From an uncultured Clostridium sp. (GTDB taxonomy: Bacteria > Bacillota > Clostridia > Lachnospirales > Lachnospiraceae), in assembly GCA_946498245.1 (NCBI GenBank), contig CAMMNN010000018.1:1-63836 (forward strand): a DNA stretch of 63,836 nt. The letters run 5' to 3'. The notes below the pieces were generated by a model that was given only the letters and a program-made list of their open reading frames with translations, searched no databases and was not told the DNA's origin. This document shows positions 53,390 through 62,882 of the stretch, piece by piece. A program made the position numbers and the translations under genes. Position 1 is the first letter of the stretch. The number at the start of each line of letters is the position of its first letter.

Positions 53390-54724
53390 TCAGACTGCCG
53401 CCGTCTTTTTCCAATTTCCTTTTATATAGAAAAACGCAGAAACTCCGGCAGCCACAATCCAGCCTACCGGCCAGGAAAGCCAAATTCCCCTTGGCCCCAT
53501 AGAACCGGCCCATATATAGGATATTATGACACGGAGAATCAGATCCGTAAAGGTAGCAATCATAAATTCTTTCATTGCTCCGGATCCTCTCAAAACGCCG
53601 TCAGCCGTAAGTTTTGCGGCAATAACAATATAGAAGGGCGCCACAATCCGTAAAAATTCTACTCCCGTTTCCATTGCAAGGCCGCCTTCTTCTTCCATAA
53701 AGATGTGGATCATGGGTTCTGCAAATCCCCATAAAACCACAACGAAGACCCCGGCAACTAACCAAGCCATACACAATCCGGCGCGAAAACCTTTCTTTAC
53801 CCGTTCTAATTTTCCCGCACCCATGTTTTGGGCTGTAAAGCTGGAAAGCCCATTTCCCAGAGTCGTAAGAGACGTAATGGAAAATGTATTGAGTTTTACC
53901 GCTGCAGAATATCCGGCGATTACGGAGGAGCCAAAGCTATTGACCATTCCCTGGATAAAGATGTTTCCCACAGAAATAAAACTCTGCTGCAAAATACTGG
54001 GAACCGCCACCAGGGAGATCCTCTTTAACATCCGCCAGGAAAAAAGCGGAATGGGACCTTCCGTCTTTATAGAAGAAACCCTTTTTTTCAAAGCCAGCAA
54101 GGCAAGCAGGCAGGCAATTCCCTGGGCCATAAATGTCGCCCAAGCCACGCCGGCTACGCCCCAATGGAACACAATGACAAATACCAAATCCAGCACAATA
54201 TTCCCTACAGAAGATCCGATGAGGAAGTATAAAGGTGTTTTAGAATCTCCCATAGACGTAAAAATGCCGGTACAAACGTTATAAAGATACAAAAACAGAA
54301 AACCGCCGATGTAAATGTTTAAATATAACGCTCCATCGTCGAAAATATTGTCCGGTGTCTGAAGGCCTTTCAGCATCAAAGGGCAAAACACCAGTCCCAG
54401 AGTCATTAAAACAGCACTGATCACGGCTCCTGCCACTAACGTTGTAGAAACCGCTGTTTTCATCTCCCCGTACCGTTTTGCGCCGAATAGCTGAGAAATA
54501 ATAACGGCACATCCAATATTGCTTCCTACGGCTACCGCCATAAAAATCATTGTCACCGGATAGGAAGCCCCTACTGCCGCCAATGCGTCTTCACCGGCAA
54601 ACTTTCCCGCCACAACGCTGTCCGCAATATTATACAACTGCTGAAAGATTACGCTGACAAACATGGGAATCGAAAACATCCATAAAACCCGCGCAGGGCT
54701 TCCCTCTGTCAAATCCTTATTCAT
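53390..54724 (-). CDS. MATE family efflux transporter, second
   Basis: 444 residues, twelve helices: SPARVLWMFSIPMFVSVIFQQLYNIADSVV start typical of DinF/NorM-like MATE proteins, and AVPSILQQSFISVGNIFIQ in the second half. Divergent from a LysR gene. Substrate unknown. Confidence 0.93.
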   Translation of the reverse strand: MNKDLTEGSPARVLWMFSIPMFVSVIFQQLYNIADSVVAGKFAGEDALAAVGASYPVTMIFMAVAVGSNIGCAVIISQLFGAKRYGEMKTAVSTTLVAGAVISAVLMTLGLVFCPLMLKGLQTPDNIFDDGALYLNIYIGGFLFLYLYNVCTGIFTSMGDSKTPLYFLIGSSVGNIVLDLVFVIVFHWGVAGVAWATFMAQGIACLLALLALKKRVSSIKTEGPIPLFSWRMLKRISLVAVPSILQQSFISVGNIFIQGMVNSFGSSVIAGYSAAVKLNTFSITSLTTLGNGLSSFTAQNMGAGKLERVKKGFRAGLCMAWLVAGVFVVVLWGFAEPMIHIFMEEEGGLAMETGVEFLRIVAPFYIVIAAKLTADGVLRGSGAMKEFMIATFTDLILRVIISYIWAGSMGPRGIWLSWPVGWIVAAGVSAFFYIKGNWKKTAAV

Positions 54725-54809
54725 GGTATCTCTCTCCTTACTTTCTTTTCTGCGCTAATTTTCTTGTCAAATAAGCCGTCACTGATTATACTATATCTAT
54801 ATCCATTTA

Positions 54810-54834
54810 GATAATGTTATTTTTTTGTATTATC
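54810..54834. promoter_or_regulatory. Candidate LysR operator
   Basis: GATAAT (54810-54815) and ATTATC (54829-54834), 13 bases apart, in the shared promoter region of the LysR and MATE genes. Interrupted dyads of this type are usual for LysR proteins. Confidence 0.4.
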
Positions 54835-54863
54835 CATGCATTTTTGTATGAATAGGAGTTTTT

Positions 54864-55781
54864 ATGAGCACCAGCTTCGACTATTATAAAATATTTTACC
54901 AGGTGGCCATCCACCAAAACATTACTTTGGCAGCGGAGTCCTTATTTCTGTCCCAGCCTACTGTAAGCCGCTGTATTCAAAGCCTGGAAAATGATTTGGG
55001 CTGCCGCCTTTTCATTCGTTCCAAAAAAGGAGTCCTTCTTACGGCGGAGGGAGCTCTCCTCTTTGAGCATATTTCCAAAGCCTGTCAGCATATTTTTACA
55101 GCCGAAGCGGAATTAAAAAGCCTCCGGGCCATGGCCGGAGGCGCTGTCCGCCTGGGAGCAAGCGAAATGACTCTGCGTTACTACCTTTTACCTTATTTAA
55201 AGCAGTTTCATGAAACCTATCCCTCTGTCCAGTTCCGTATCCGTTCCTTTACCACTCCTGATGCCGTAGCTGCTTTAAAAGCCGGTGAATTGGATCTGGC
55301 GGTTATTATTTCCCCTATCCCCCAGGATGATGATCTGGAAATCTCCTACCTTCAGGAATTTCAGGATATTGCCGCCGCAGGATCCGCTTTTTCCCAGCTA
55401 AAGGGACAGACTTTGGATCTGGCGGATTTGCTTTCCTTCCCCCTGATCTGCATGGAAGCGGATACAGCCACCAGGCAGTTCTGGGATCGCCAGTTTTCCG
55501 CCGCCGGACTGACCCTGAAGGCCGACATGGAGCTGCCTACCACGGATCTTTTATGCCCTCTGGCAGAGGAAAATCTGGGTATCGCACTGGTTCCGGAAAA
55601 CTTCGCCCGGGATTCTTTTGCCAAAGGCCGCCTCTTCCGTTTAAATCTCCGGCAAACCATCCCTGTCCGGAGGATCTGCGCCGTACAGAGCAAAAAGCGG
55701 CCCCCGTCCCTTCCCGGCAAAGCCTTTCTGGAAGTCTGCGCTTCGCCTGAAAGAACGCTGAAAAAAGAAATTACGCCATAA
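54864..55781 (+). CDS. LysR family transcriptional regulator
   Basis: 305 residues. HTH in NITLAAESLFLSQPTVSRCIQSLENDLGCRLF (residues about 19-50), then a periplasmic-binding-like sensor domain with the typical LGASEMTLRYYLLPYL start. It is divergent from the MATE gene, whose activator it probably is. Its end overlaps the TauE gene by 11 bases, tail to tail. Confidence 0.92.
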   Translation: MSTSFDYYKIFYQVAIHQNITLAAESLFLSQPTVSRCIQSLENDLGCRLFIRSKKGVLLTAEGALLFEHISKACQHIFTAEAELKSLRAMAGGAVRLGASEMTLRYYLLPYLKQFHETYPSVQFRIRSFTTPDAVAALKAGELDLAVIISPIPQDDDLEISYLQEFQDIAAAGSAFSQLKGQTLDLADLLSFPLICMEADTATRQFWDRQFSAAGLTLKADMELPTTDLLCPLAEENLGIALVPENFARDSFAKGRLFRLNLRQTIPVRRICAVQSKKRPPSLPGKAFLEVCASPERTLKKEITP

Positions 55782-56559
55782 AGCGATAGATATTGTAAAT
55801 ATTAATCAAAATCAAGACTACCATAAGGCCGATAAACAGCTTATCCACGGTTTTGGAATCAATCTTTTTATTAATAGCCCGACCTGCCATACCGCCGCCG
55901 ATTCCGGATACGATCATCAGGATCAGCAGCAGGGGTTCAAACTCCGGAACTGTTCCGGTAATAAGGGTATTGGCCAGACTGGTAATCTGGGAAAACAAAA
56001 TAATGTACAGAGAATTTGCTGCCGCGATTTTCGTGTCCATAGAGAAGAAATAAAACAGCACCACCAGATTAATGGGGCCGCCGCCGATTCCCAAAAAGGA
56101 GGACATAATCCCCAGCACCAGGCCGATAATCAGGCATACCCCAACATTGGTCAGATGCTGTGTACGGATTTTATCTTTCTTCACGGTGTAAATCAGGGTT
56201 CCCACCGTAATAACCATAAGACAAGCCGCCTGTACCGCTCCTACCATATCCTGATCGGCAAACATTCCGGATAAATATTGGAACATCATCTTTCCGGCAA
56301 TACCGCCTACTGCCGCACCGATTGCCAACGGAGTACCGGTTTTCATATCTACCCCGGAATCCCCTGCCAGTTTGGAGCGGACTACGGAATAGCAGGACAT
56401 GGACAATACCGTGCAGCCAGACAGAAAGCTGATGGTGGCTACGCTTAAAACACCGAAGGCGTCCAGGGTCGGCTTAATAATTACACCGCCTCCGATACCG
56501 CATATTGCCCCGATAATAGAAGCCCCAAAGCTTACTAACACAAACAACGCGTACAACAT
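55771..56559 (-). CDS. TauE/SafE family anion permease
   Basis: 262 residues, about eight helices. Two matching halves each with a glycine signature (GASIIGAICGIGGGVIIKPTLDAFG; GIMSSFLGIGGGPINLV). The family moves sulfite, sulfonates or other anions. In this window sulfatases would release sulfate inside the cell, so anion export is a possible link, but this is inference. The ATG at 56559 lies seven bases after AAGGA. Confidence 0.88.
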   Translation of the reverse strand: MLYALFVLVSFGASIIGAICGIGGGVIIKPTLDAFGVLSVATISFLSGCTVLSMSCYSVVRSKLAGDSGVDMKTGTPLAIGAAVGGIAGKMMFQYLSGMFADQDMVGAVQAACLMVITVGTLIYTVKKDKIRTQHLTNVGVCLIIGLVLGIMSSFLGIGGGPINLVVLFYFFSMDTKIAAANSLYIILFSQITSLANTLITGTVPEFEPLLLILMIVSGIGGGMAGRAINKKIDSKTVDKLFIGLMVVLILINIYNIYRFMA

Positions 56560-56636
56560 ACTCATTTCCTTCTTTCTCTTCTGTTTTCTTCTTATTTCTA
56601 TTGTACTCAAGTATATGCAATAATTCAAGAAAGGTT

Positions 56637-57533
56637 TTACCCAAACGTTTGACGGCCAGCGCTTTTCCGGTACTGGCTGGGAGATACTCCCTTTGCTTTC
56701 TTAAAAGCGTCCCCAAAATAGTTCCCGTCGCTGAATCCGCAGGCCAGTGCAACCTCTGTCACCGGAAGGTTTCCCTCCAGCAGCTTTCGGGCCGCCGCTT
56801 CAATGCGGATATGCCCCAGATATTCTTTAAAGCCGAAGCCCGTAACCTTCCGAAACTTTTTGGAAAAATATGTAGGGCTCATATGAACCATTTCCGCCAG
56901 TTCTTCCAGGCTTAGGGGCTGGTTGTAATGGTAGTACATATATCCGGCAGCTTCCTCAATGGCCGCCTCCATCTCATTTAGCTTTTCCGGAATAAACGGC
57001 TCCTGCCTCCGGTTCCGTTCCAGAAATGCCAGGAGTTCTATCAGGTAATTATTTTTCAGCATTTCGGCGTAATGATCCGTCTTTTTATCTTCCGCCTCTA
57101 TCTTTCGCAGCAGTTCCCGCACATATCCGGCATTCTCCGGTCCAATAGCCGTCTTAAAGGTGGAAACCGCCTCTCTGGCCGCCTCCGCTCCGCAAAGGGC
57201 CTCCATGGTTTTTAAAAGTGCCTCTGAAAAGCAGATAACCGTTCTCTCCGTTTCAGAGCCGGATTCATAGGTCGTCTGGTGAAGCCGCCTGGGTTCTATG
57301 AGCACCACGTCCCCCGGCACCACATAATAAATGGAGTGATCGATAAACATACGGCAGCTTCCTTCTGAAAGATAAAACAGCTCGTAAAACGAATGGCAGT
57401 GAGGCTTTGCCATGGCAAAACCGGATTTCCTTCTTCTCCGGGTAACGGAAAAATCCCGGATATTCCCGTCCTCTTCCCATCTTCCCCTGAATTTTTCGTT
57501 TTCCTTTTTTCCATTAAGCTTGTATTCTCTCAT
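56637..57533 (-). CDS. AraC family regulator with cupin domain
   Basis: 298 residues. N-terminal cupin sensor (about 30-130, HCHSFYELFYLSEGSCRMFI, then YVVPGDVVLIEP), C-terminal double HTH (LSLEELAEMVHMSPTYFSKKFRK and EVALACGFSDGNYFGDAFKK). Senses a small sugar or related ligand. Divergent from the third MATE gene, which is the likely target. Confidence 0.9.
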   Translation of the reverse strand: MREYKLNGKKENEKFRGRWEEDGNIRDFSVTRRRRKSGFAMAKPHCHSFYELFYLSEGSCRMFIDHSIYYVVPGDVVLIEPRRLHQTTYESGSETERTVICFSEALLKTMEALCGAEAAREAVSTFKTAIGPENAGYVRELLRKIEAEDKKTDHYAEMLKNNYLIELLAFLERNRRQEPFIPEKLNEMEAAIEEAAGYMYYHYNQPLSLEELAEMVHMSPTYFSKKFRKVTGFGFKEYLGHIRIEAAARKLLEGNLPVTEVALACGFSDGNYFGDAFKKAKGVSPSQYRKSAGRQTFG

Positions 57534-57691
57534 CTCATCCTCCCTGCCCGTTCTGTTTCTATCTTACACCAGCTTCTCAAAAATGGCAAGAAATCTGTAG
57601 TTTCACAAAATTCAGACTGGAAATACGTATCAATCTTTTTTCTTTTGTATTATGATGGTACCAGAGTCAAAGAAAGAAGGAACTTGTAAAA

Positions 57692-59107
57692 ATGGAGTCG
57701 AAAGCTGCGCTGTCAGAAAAAGACAGAAAATTTCGGGATTTCTCTCTCAATGCTCCCATGTGGAAAGTAGTGCTCCACGTAGGGGCGCCCCTGGCCCTTT
57801 ACCAGAGCCTGAACCAATTGTTTAAAATCCTGGATTCCATGATGGCGTCTCACATCAGCCCGTCGGCGGTTTCCACAATTTCCTATCTGTCCCAGCTCGA
57901 ACTGACTCTATCAGCCTTAGGCAGCGGACTGGCCATAGGAGCCAGCATCAAGGTCAGTGAGGCCTACGGGGCCGGGGATTTCCAGTTAGTCCAAAAACGG
58001 GTCAGTTCCCTGTTTGCCCTTTGCGCCATTGTGGCAGCCCTCCTTTTAGGGATTCTCTTTCCCTTTGCTCCTCAGTTTCTGCGCTTTGCGGGCACCCCGG
58101 AGGAATTTCTCGCAGACGGCGTTTCCTATTTCCGTCTGGATCTCATTGGGCTGGCCATTACCTTTTTTAATAATGTATATATTGCCATAGAACGATCCCG
58201 GGGCAATTCGAAACGGATCCTGCGGCTGAATATGGCAGTCATCGGAGCAAAGCTTTGCCTCACCGCTCTGTTTGTCTACGGACTGCAGATGGGAATCCAT
58301 ATGATTGCCCTGGCTACGATTTTGTCGCAAAGCGTCATGCTGTCCTGCGCCGTCTTTTATATGCGGCAGCCCGGAAATGCCTTCGGCTTTTCCCTTTCCG
58401 GCATTTCACTGTCCAAAGAAGTGGTGGCTCCCATGCTGCTCCTGTCAGGTCCCGTTGTAATGGAAAAAGCCGCTTTCTCTCTGGGAAAGGTTTTTATCAA
58501 CTCCATGAGCACTGTTTACAGCGCCCTTACCGTAGGGGCTCTGGGAATTTCCAATAACATCGGCGGCATCTCTACAAGCCCCCAGACGGGCTTTGAGGAC
58601 GGAAGCTGCGCCGTAATCAGCCAGAATCTGGGGGCCGGCCAGCCCCTGCGGGCTTTCCAGGCTTTCGGATGGACCATTGTAGTCAATACCATTGTCAGCG
58701 GCATTTTGTTATCCTTAAACCTCATCTTCCTGGATCAGATCACCGGCCTGTTCGCTGGCGGCGATTCCGCTTTTCAGGCCATGATCATATCCATTTACCG
58801 CTATGAGGCTATGGGAGCTATCCCTCTGGGGATTAACGCCTCTGTTCTGGCCCTTCTTTATGGATTTGGGCGCACAAAAATTACTTTGTTCATTAACTTC
58901 TGCCGGGTATTCGTCTTCCGCGTCCCCGTCCTGTGGTACCTTCAGCATTTTACGGATTTGGGAAGTTCCAGTCTCGGCATTGTAATGGCCGTCAGCAATA
59001 TCAGCGTCGGCGTCCTGGCCTGCATTATCGGCGCTATAGAAATCCGCCGGATTTGCCGGGAATACTCTATTTCTTTTGCAGGAATGCTTCAGCCAAAGCG
59101 GGCATAG
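57692..59107 (+). CDS. MATE family efflux transporter, third
   Basis: 471 residues, twelve helices. MWKVVLHVGAPLALYQSLNQ is typical; second half has GPVVMEKAAFSLGKVFINS. Divergent from the AraC-cupin gene, ribosome site GAAAGAAGG upstream. Followed by a bidirectional terminator. Confidence 0.9.
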   Translation: MESKAALSEKDRKFRDFSLNAPMWKVVLHVGAPLALYQSLNQLFKILDSMMASHISPSAVSTISYLSQLELTLSALGSGLAIGASIKVSEAYGAGDFQLVQKRVSSLFALCAIVAALLLGILFPFAPQFLRFAGTPEEFLADGVSYFRLDLIGLAITFFNNVYIAIERSRGNSKRILRLNMAVIGAKLCLTALFVYGLQMGIHMIALATILSQSVMLSCAVFYMRQPGNAFGFSLSGISLSKEVVAPMLLLSGPVVMEKAAFSLGKVFINSMSTVYSALTVGALGISNNIGGISTSPQTGFEDGSCAVISQNLGAGQPLRAFQAFGWTIVVNTIVSGILLSLNLIFLDQITGLFAGGDSAFQAMIISIYRYEAMGAIPLGINASVLALLYGFGRTKITLFINFCRVFVFRVPVLWYLQHFTDLGSSSLGIVMAVSNISVGVLACIIGAIEIRRICREYSISFAGMLQPKRA

Positions 59108-59202
59108 CACTGATTGTTCGCAGTGCTGCTCCCTTTCGCCCGCTTTTGCGAAGCTTCTAAATCATAACGTTTTTCTTTCAGATGCTGCACAGGCATAAAA
59201 TT

Positions 59203-59245
59203 GGAGATACTGCAAAGCAGTCTCCCCTGCCTTTGCAGCATCTCC
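59203..59245. terminator. Bidirectional terminator between MATE and nagA
   Basis: GGAGAT and CTGCAAAG (59203-59217) pair with CTTTGCAG and ATCTCC (59231-59245), one mismatch on each strand, then a T-rich stretch. Confidence 0.75.
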
Positions 59246-59262
59246 TTTCTTTTCCGCCGGAT

Positions 59263-60402
59263 TTACAGCATAGCCTTTCCCCGGCAGTACGTCTGAATCA
59301 CATCATAATTGTCCTCCAATACTACCAAATCCGCGTCGCAGCCTGCGGCAATCCGGCCCTTCCGGCCTTCCACGCCCAGGCATCTTGCAGGATTGAGAGT
59401 ACAGGAGTTTAAAGCGGCATCAAAGGGTACCATGGCCTTCTCCACCAGAATCTTTAATCCGCGGTTCATGCGCAGCGTACTTCCGGCAATGGTATCCGTG
59501 CCCTTCAGTCTTGCCAGACCGTCTTCTCCAATCTCAATATCATGGCCGCCCAACTGGTAATTGCCGCCGGGAGGGCAATGCTTTGCCCGGAGAGAATCGC
59601 TTACCATTATGGCATAGTCTCTGCCTTTTGCGGCAAAGAAATTATTCAGAGCAGCCAGATGGGAGTGGCAGCCGTCGCAGATTACTTCGCCGTAAATATC
59701 CCTGACACGGAAAGCCGTTCCCACAAGGCCCGGTTTCCGGTGGTGGTACGGAGTCATTCCGTTGTACACATGAGTCATGGAAGTCGCTCCGTTGGCAATT
59801 CCCATTAAAGCCATCTCATAGGTAGCTGAGGAATGGCCCATGCTTACTACGACTCCGTTTTGGCTGCAGTATCTGGTCAGAGCCATATCCGGATCGCGCT
59901 CCGGCGCCAGCGTAATATATTTAATCCAGCCGTGGGCCGCCTCCTGGTACTGAGCAAACTGCTCTACCGACGCAGCCGCAATGGCTTCCGGCGGCTGGGC
60001 CCCTTTGTATTCCATATCCAGATACGGACCCTCAAAATGGATTCCCAGTATCTCCGCTCCCTCGTAGCCTTCTTCGATTACTTTGGCTACATTGGCCACG
60101 GCTGCCGTCAGCACGTCCGGCATCTGGGTAACTGTAGTGGGAAGGATGGCCGTCACTCCTTCTTCCGGGATCCGCTTCATCCAGTCTCTCAGCCCCTCCG
60201 GCTCTGCGTCGTTAGTGTCAAAGCCGTAGGCTCCATGAGTATGAACGTCAATAAAACCAGGCACGATTCTCTTGTCGCCGTAATCAACGTCCGCCTTCTT
60301 TTCCCCATAATTGTAAATTCTCTCAATGATTCCTTCTTTTACTTCCGCCTGGGCCGGGATAAACTGACCGGCGATCCAAACTCTTTCACTCTGAATAATC
60401 AT
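59263..60402 (-). CDS. nagA: N-acetylglucosamine-6-phosphate deacetylase
   Basis: 379 residues. Metal site HTHGAYGF, HFEGPYLD, GHSSATYEMA, THVYNGMTPYHHRKPG, and the catalytic Asp in MVSDSLRA. Cytoplasmic step that removes acetate from GlcNAc-6-phosphate. nagB is not in this window. The sugar could come from the glycan locus upstream. Confidence 0.94.
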   Translation of the reverse strand: MIIQSERVWIAGQFIPAQAEVKEGIIERIYNYGEKKADVDYGDKRIVPGFIDVHTHGAYGFDTNDAEPEGLRDWMKRIPEEGVTAILPTTVTQMPDVLTAAVANVAKVIEEGYEGAEILGIHFEGPYLDMEYKGAQPPEAIAAASVEQFAQYQEAAHGWIKYITLAPERDPDMALTRYCSQNGVVVSMGHSSATYEMALMGIANGATSMTHVYNGMTPYHHRKPGLVGTAFRVRDIYGEVICDGCHSHLAALNNFFAAKGRDYAIMVSDSLRAKHCPPGGNYQLGGHDIEIGEDGLARLKGTDTIAGSTLRMNRGLKILVEKAMVPFDAALNSCTLNPARCLGVEGRKGRIAAGCDADLVVLEDNYDVIQTYCRGKAML

Positions 60403-60486
60403 ACATTGCCCTCTCTTGAGAATATATTATAGTTTCCTGATTTGTAGTATACCCCTTCCCGGCCGGATTTACAAGGAAAAGTCGCC

Positions 60487-61302
60487 TTATCGGCGGCAGC
60501 CGCCTTCTCCGTGATGGCCGCGGCAGTTGTCTTCTCCTCCGTGATGGCCGTGGCAGCCGCCTTCTTCATGATGGCCATGGCAGCCGCCTTCTCCGTGGTG
60601 TTCATGATGGCTGCACCGGGTATCTGGATCGTAATTCAGCGTACCTTCCAAAAAGGAAGCGACCTGGGCGTCGGCATCCCCGCAGGCTCCGGGATACAGT
60701 TCAATTCCGGCTTCCGCCAAAGCGTTTCTGGCGCCGCCTCCGATCCCTCCGCAAATCAAAACATCTACATCTCTCTCTTTCAAAAATCCCGCTAAGGCCC
60801 CATGGCCAAAACCATCGGTTCCTACAACCTCAGAAGCTGTTATTTTTCCTTCCTGGACTTCATAAATCTTAAACTGCTGGGTATGGCCGAAATGCTGGAA
60901 TACTTGGCCGTCTTCATAAGTTACTGCAATTTTCATGTGAATTTCCCCTTTCTGCCGTCTGTTTTCTTTCAAAGAACCTCTCCGGTTTTCTCCTTCCGGA
61001 TACAGGGAAAAGGTTCCTCCGCTGATTTTCAGCGCCGATGCTTCTACCAAAAACCTGGCCAGTTTTTTTCTGGCGCTGGCGTACAGGGCCTGGACCGTAG
61101 CTCTGGACGTTCCCATCTGTCTGGCGCAGTCTTCCTGATTCCTTCCGGCATAGTCAATAAGACGGATGCATTCGTACTCTTCTATTGTCATAATAATTCC
61201 GATCTGCCCGTCTCTTTCGCCCTGGACATTGTCTGTCAAAGCGGCAAACTCCTGACACCTGGGAATCCGGCATACTCTCTTTTCTTTGCTTGGTCTTGGC
61301 AT
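60487..61302 (-). CDS. DUF134-NifX/NafY fusion with His-rich tail
   Basis: 271 residues. Residues 1-115: DUF134, a DNA-binding-like domain (TIEEYECIRLIDYAGRNQED, then GTSRATVQALYASARKKLA). Residues 123-230: dinitrogenase Fe-Mo cofactor (NifX/NafY) domain, MKIAVTYEDGQVFQHFGHTQ. The end is a Cys/His-rich tail of repeated GGCHGHH-like units (about 230-271) likely to bind metal. An AGGGG ribosome site six bases before an in-frame ATG at 60936 could let the second domain be made alone. In many genomes the two parts are separate genes. No nif operon in view; a metal-sulfur cluster role is possible. Confidence 0.9.
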   Translation of the reverse strand: MPRPSKEKRVCRIPRCQEFAALTDNVQGERDGQIGIIMTIEEYECIRLIDYAGRNQEDCARQMGTSRATVQALYASARKKLARFLVEASALKISGGTFSLYPEGENRRGSLKENRRQKGEIHMKIAVTYEDGQVFQHFGHTQQFKIYEVQEGKITASEVVGTDGFGHGALAGFLKERDVDVLICGGIGGGARNALAEAGIELYPGACGDADAQVASFLEGTLNYDPDTRCSHHEHHGEGGCHGHHEEGGCHGHHGGEDNCRGHHGEGGCRR

Positions 61303-61323
61303 AGCATCACCTTCTTTTATTGG

Positions 61324-61361
61324 CATATGCTTATTATATTCCTATAATTAGCATATGTCAA
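61324..61361 (-). promoter_or_regulatory. Consensus promoter and 34-base operator of the DUF134 gene
   Basis: Minus strand TTGACA (61356-61361), 17-base spacer, TATAAT (61333-61338). CATATGCTTATTATA (61324-61338) and TATAATTAGCATATG (61343-61357) are 14/15 complementary, spanning the promoter from -35 to -10. Binding there would block RNA polymerase; the DUF134 protein is the obvious candidate. Confidence 0.8.
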
Positions 61362-61410
61362 TATGTGGTTTTCCATTAACAACGTTCACTACAGGCAGCC
61401 AAAGCAGTGT

Positions 61411-62691
61411 TTAAAGAGAAATTCCTCCTCTGGCCCTGGCCCTTCTGTCCCGGATAGCCTGAATTACCGGAACCATAAAAATCGCCACAATACCGCCGGC
61501 AAAGCCGTTATTGTACAGATTCATTCCTCCATAGACAATCCCCACGTTCAGGGCCACAGACGAGTGGAGAAAGCCGGCTATAATACCGGCAATCCAGCCA
61601 AATTCCCCGGCAACAGGGGCCAGAGTCGTTGAAAGCAAAAGGGCAAGGAGAGCCGAGGGGTCGTAAATGTTCCAGGTTTTAAAAGCCCCTCCAAGACAGA
61701 CGCCCAGCATAATGGGCACAATATTTCTCAGGTGCTTTCCTGTGGAAGAAAAGCCCACCACTGTAAAAATCCCTCCGATTGTGGGACCGTTTAAGTCACC
61801 GCCTACCGCCAGTACCATTACCATGGCAAAAAAGCCGTTGACAGCCATATTAAACACAGTTGCCGCCCCACCCTCTTCTTTGAGGAAATCAGTTCCCGAA
61901 AGGCCGTAGGATTTTAGAATGCGCCGGTATGCCTGCAAAACCTCTTTCCCGCCGAAAAGCAAGGCGCCCCCTGCCATGCCCCCGAATAAGACCGACAAAA
62001 GAATAAACAGCATCCCGTCGTTTCCCGAAGACCAAATCAGTCTGGACTCCACTGTAAAGCCGAAGGATTTTAAAAGGGAAACAATAACCGTAGCAATAAT
62101 CCCGGCAGCAAAGCCCACGTTGTAAAGAGAATAGCCTTTATGAGCATAGTGTACATGGGTTGCCAGGGACGGAAGGACAAATCCGATAACGCAGCCCGCA
62201 AAAAGGCTCAGTGCCAGCCGGCCAGCCACGGGCCAATGGCCGATCTGCATAATTTCCGTAATAATGGGAGACAGGCTGGTGCCGTAAAAGCCAATATAAA
62301 GGTACCGCGACATAGAGGTTTTATGGTATTTGGCATACACAAAAATTCCCAGCAAAATGGCCCAGATATTCAGCAGGTTTTTTCCAAACAGAGAGAATCC
62401 AAACATCAGACATACAGAGGTTATGGTGTGCCCCGTCATATCCATATTAAAAAAGTATATCATGAGAATGCTCATGAGCGCCAAAATCCCGGCATTAATG
62501 AAAGCCGCTCCAATGCCTCCCACCACAAAATAATCTGTAATGAGAAAGTCCGGCTCCACAATGAGTTTTACAAGCCCCGGCCCGATTTCCCCAATCGGCT
62601 GGACAAACAGCCCCGCCGCAATAAAATACGCCGGAATCAATGCCAGCAGAATAAATTTCCCTTTTCTCGACAGTTCTGTCGGACGTTTCAT
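61411..62691 (-). CDS. DUF1576 membrane protein, internally duplicated
   Basis: 426 residues, about twelve helices. The two halves repeat: GFSLFGKNLLNIWAILLG in the first and GFSSTGKHLRNIVPIMLG in the second. This points to an inverted-repeat transporter fold. No substrate known. AAGGGGG precedes the ATG at 62691. Divergent from udk. Confidence 0.8.
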   Translation of the reverse strand: MKRPTELSRKGKFILLALIPAYFIAAGLFVQPIGEIGPGLVKLIVEPDFLITDYFVVGGIGAAFINAGILALMSILMIYFFNMDMTGHTITSVCLMFGFSLFGKNLLNIWAILLGIFVYAKYHKTSMSRYLYIGFYGTSLSPIITEIMQIGHWPVAGRLALSLFAGCVIGFVLPSLATHVHYAHKGYSLYNVGFAAGIIATVIVSLLKSFGFTVESRLIWSSGNDGMLFILLSVLFGGMAGGALLFGGKEVLQAYRRILKSYGLSGTDFLKEEGGAATVFNMAVNGFFAMVMVLAVGGDLNGPTIGGIFTVVGFSSTGKHLRNIVPIMLGVCLGGAFKTWNIYDPSALLALLLSTTLAPVAGEFGWIAGIIAGFLHSSVALNVGIVYGGMNLYNNGFAGGIVAIFMVPVIQAIRDRRARARGGISL

Positions 62692-62813
62692 TCCATTGCC
62701 CCCTTTTTCCGATTTCCTATCGTTTTCCTTAAACCGGATTGACAGGTTCTCCAAAATCTTAACGTTATCATACCATGGCCTTCCGGTGTTTTCCAACTTA
62801 TTTTTGGAAAACC

Positions 62814-62842
62814 TTCCTGTCTTCCCCATTTTCGTGTATAAT
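62814..62842 (+). promoter_or_regulatory. Sigma-A promoter of udk
   Basis: TTCCTG (62814-62819), 17-base spacer, TATAAT (62837-62842), 40 bases before the ATG. Confidence 0.6.
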
Positions 62843-62882
62843 AGAGTTGCCATCATACCATCTGTTGCTGAGAGGAGTACAT

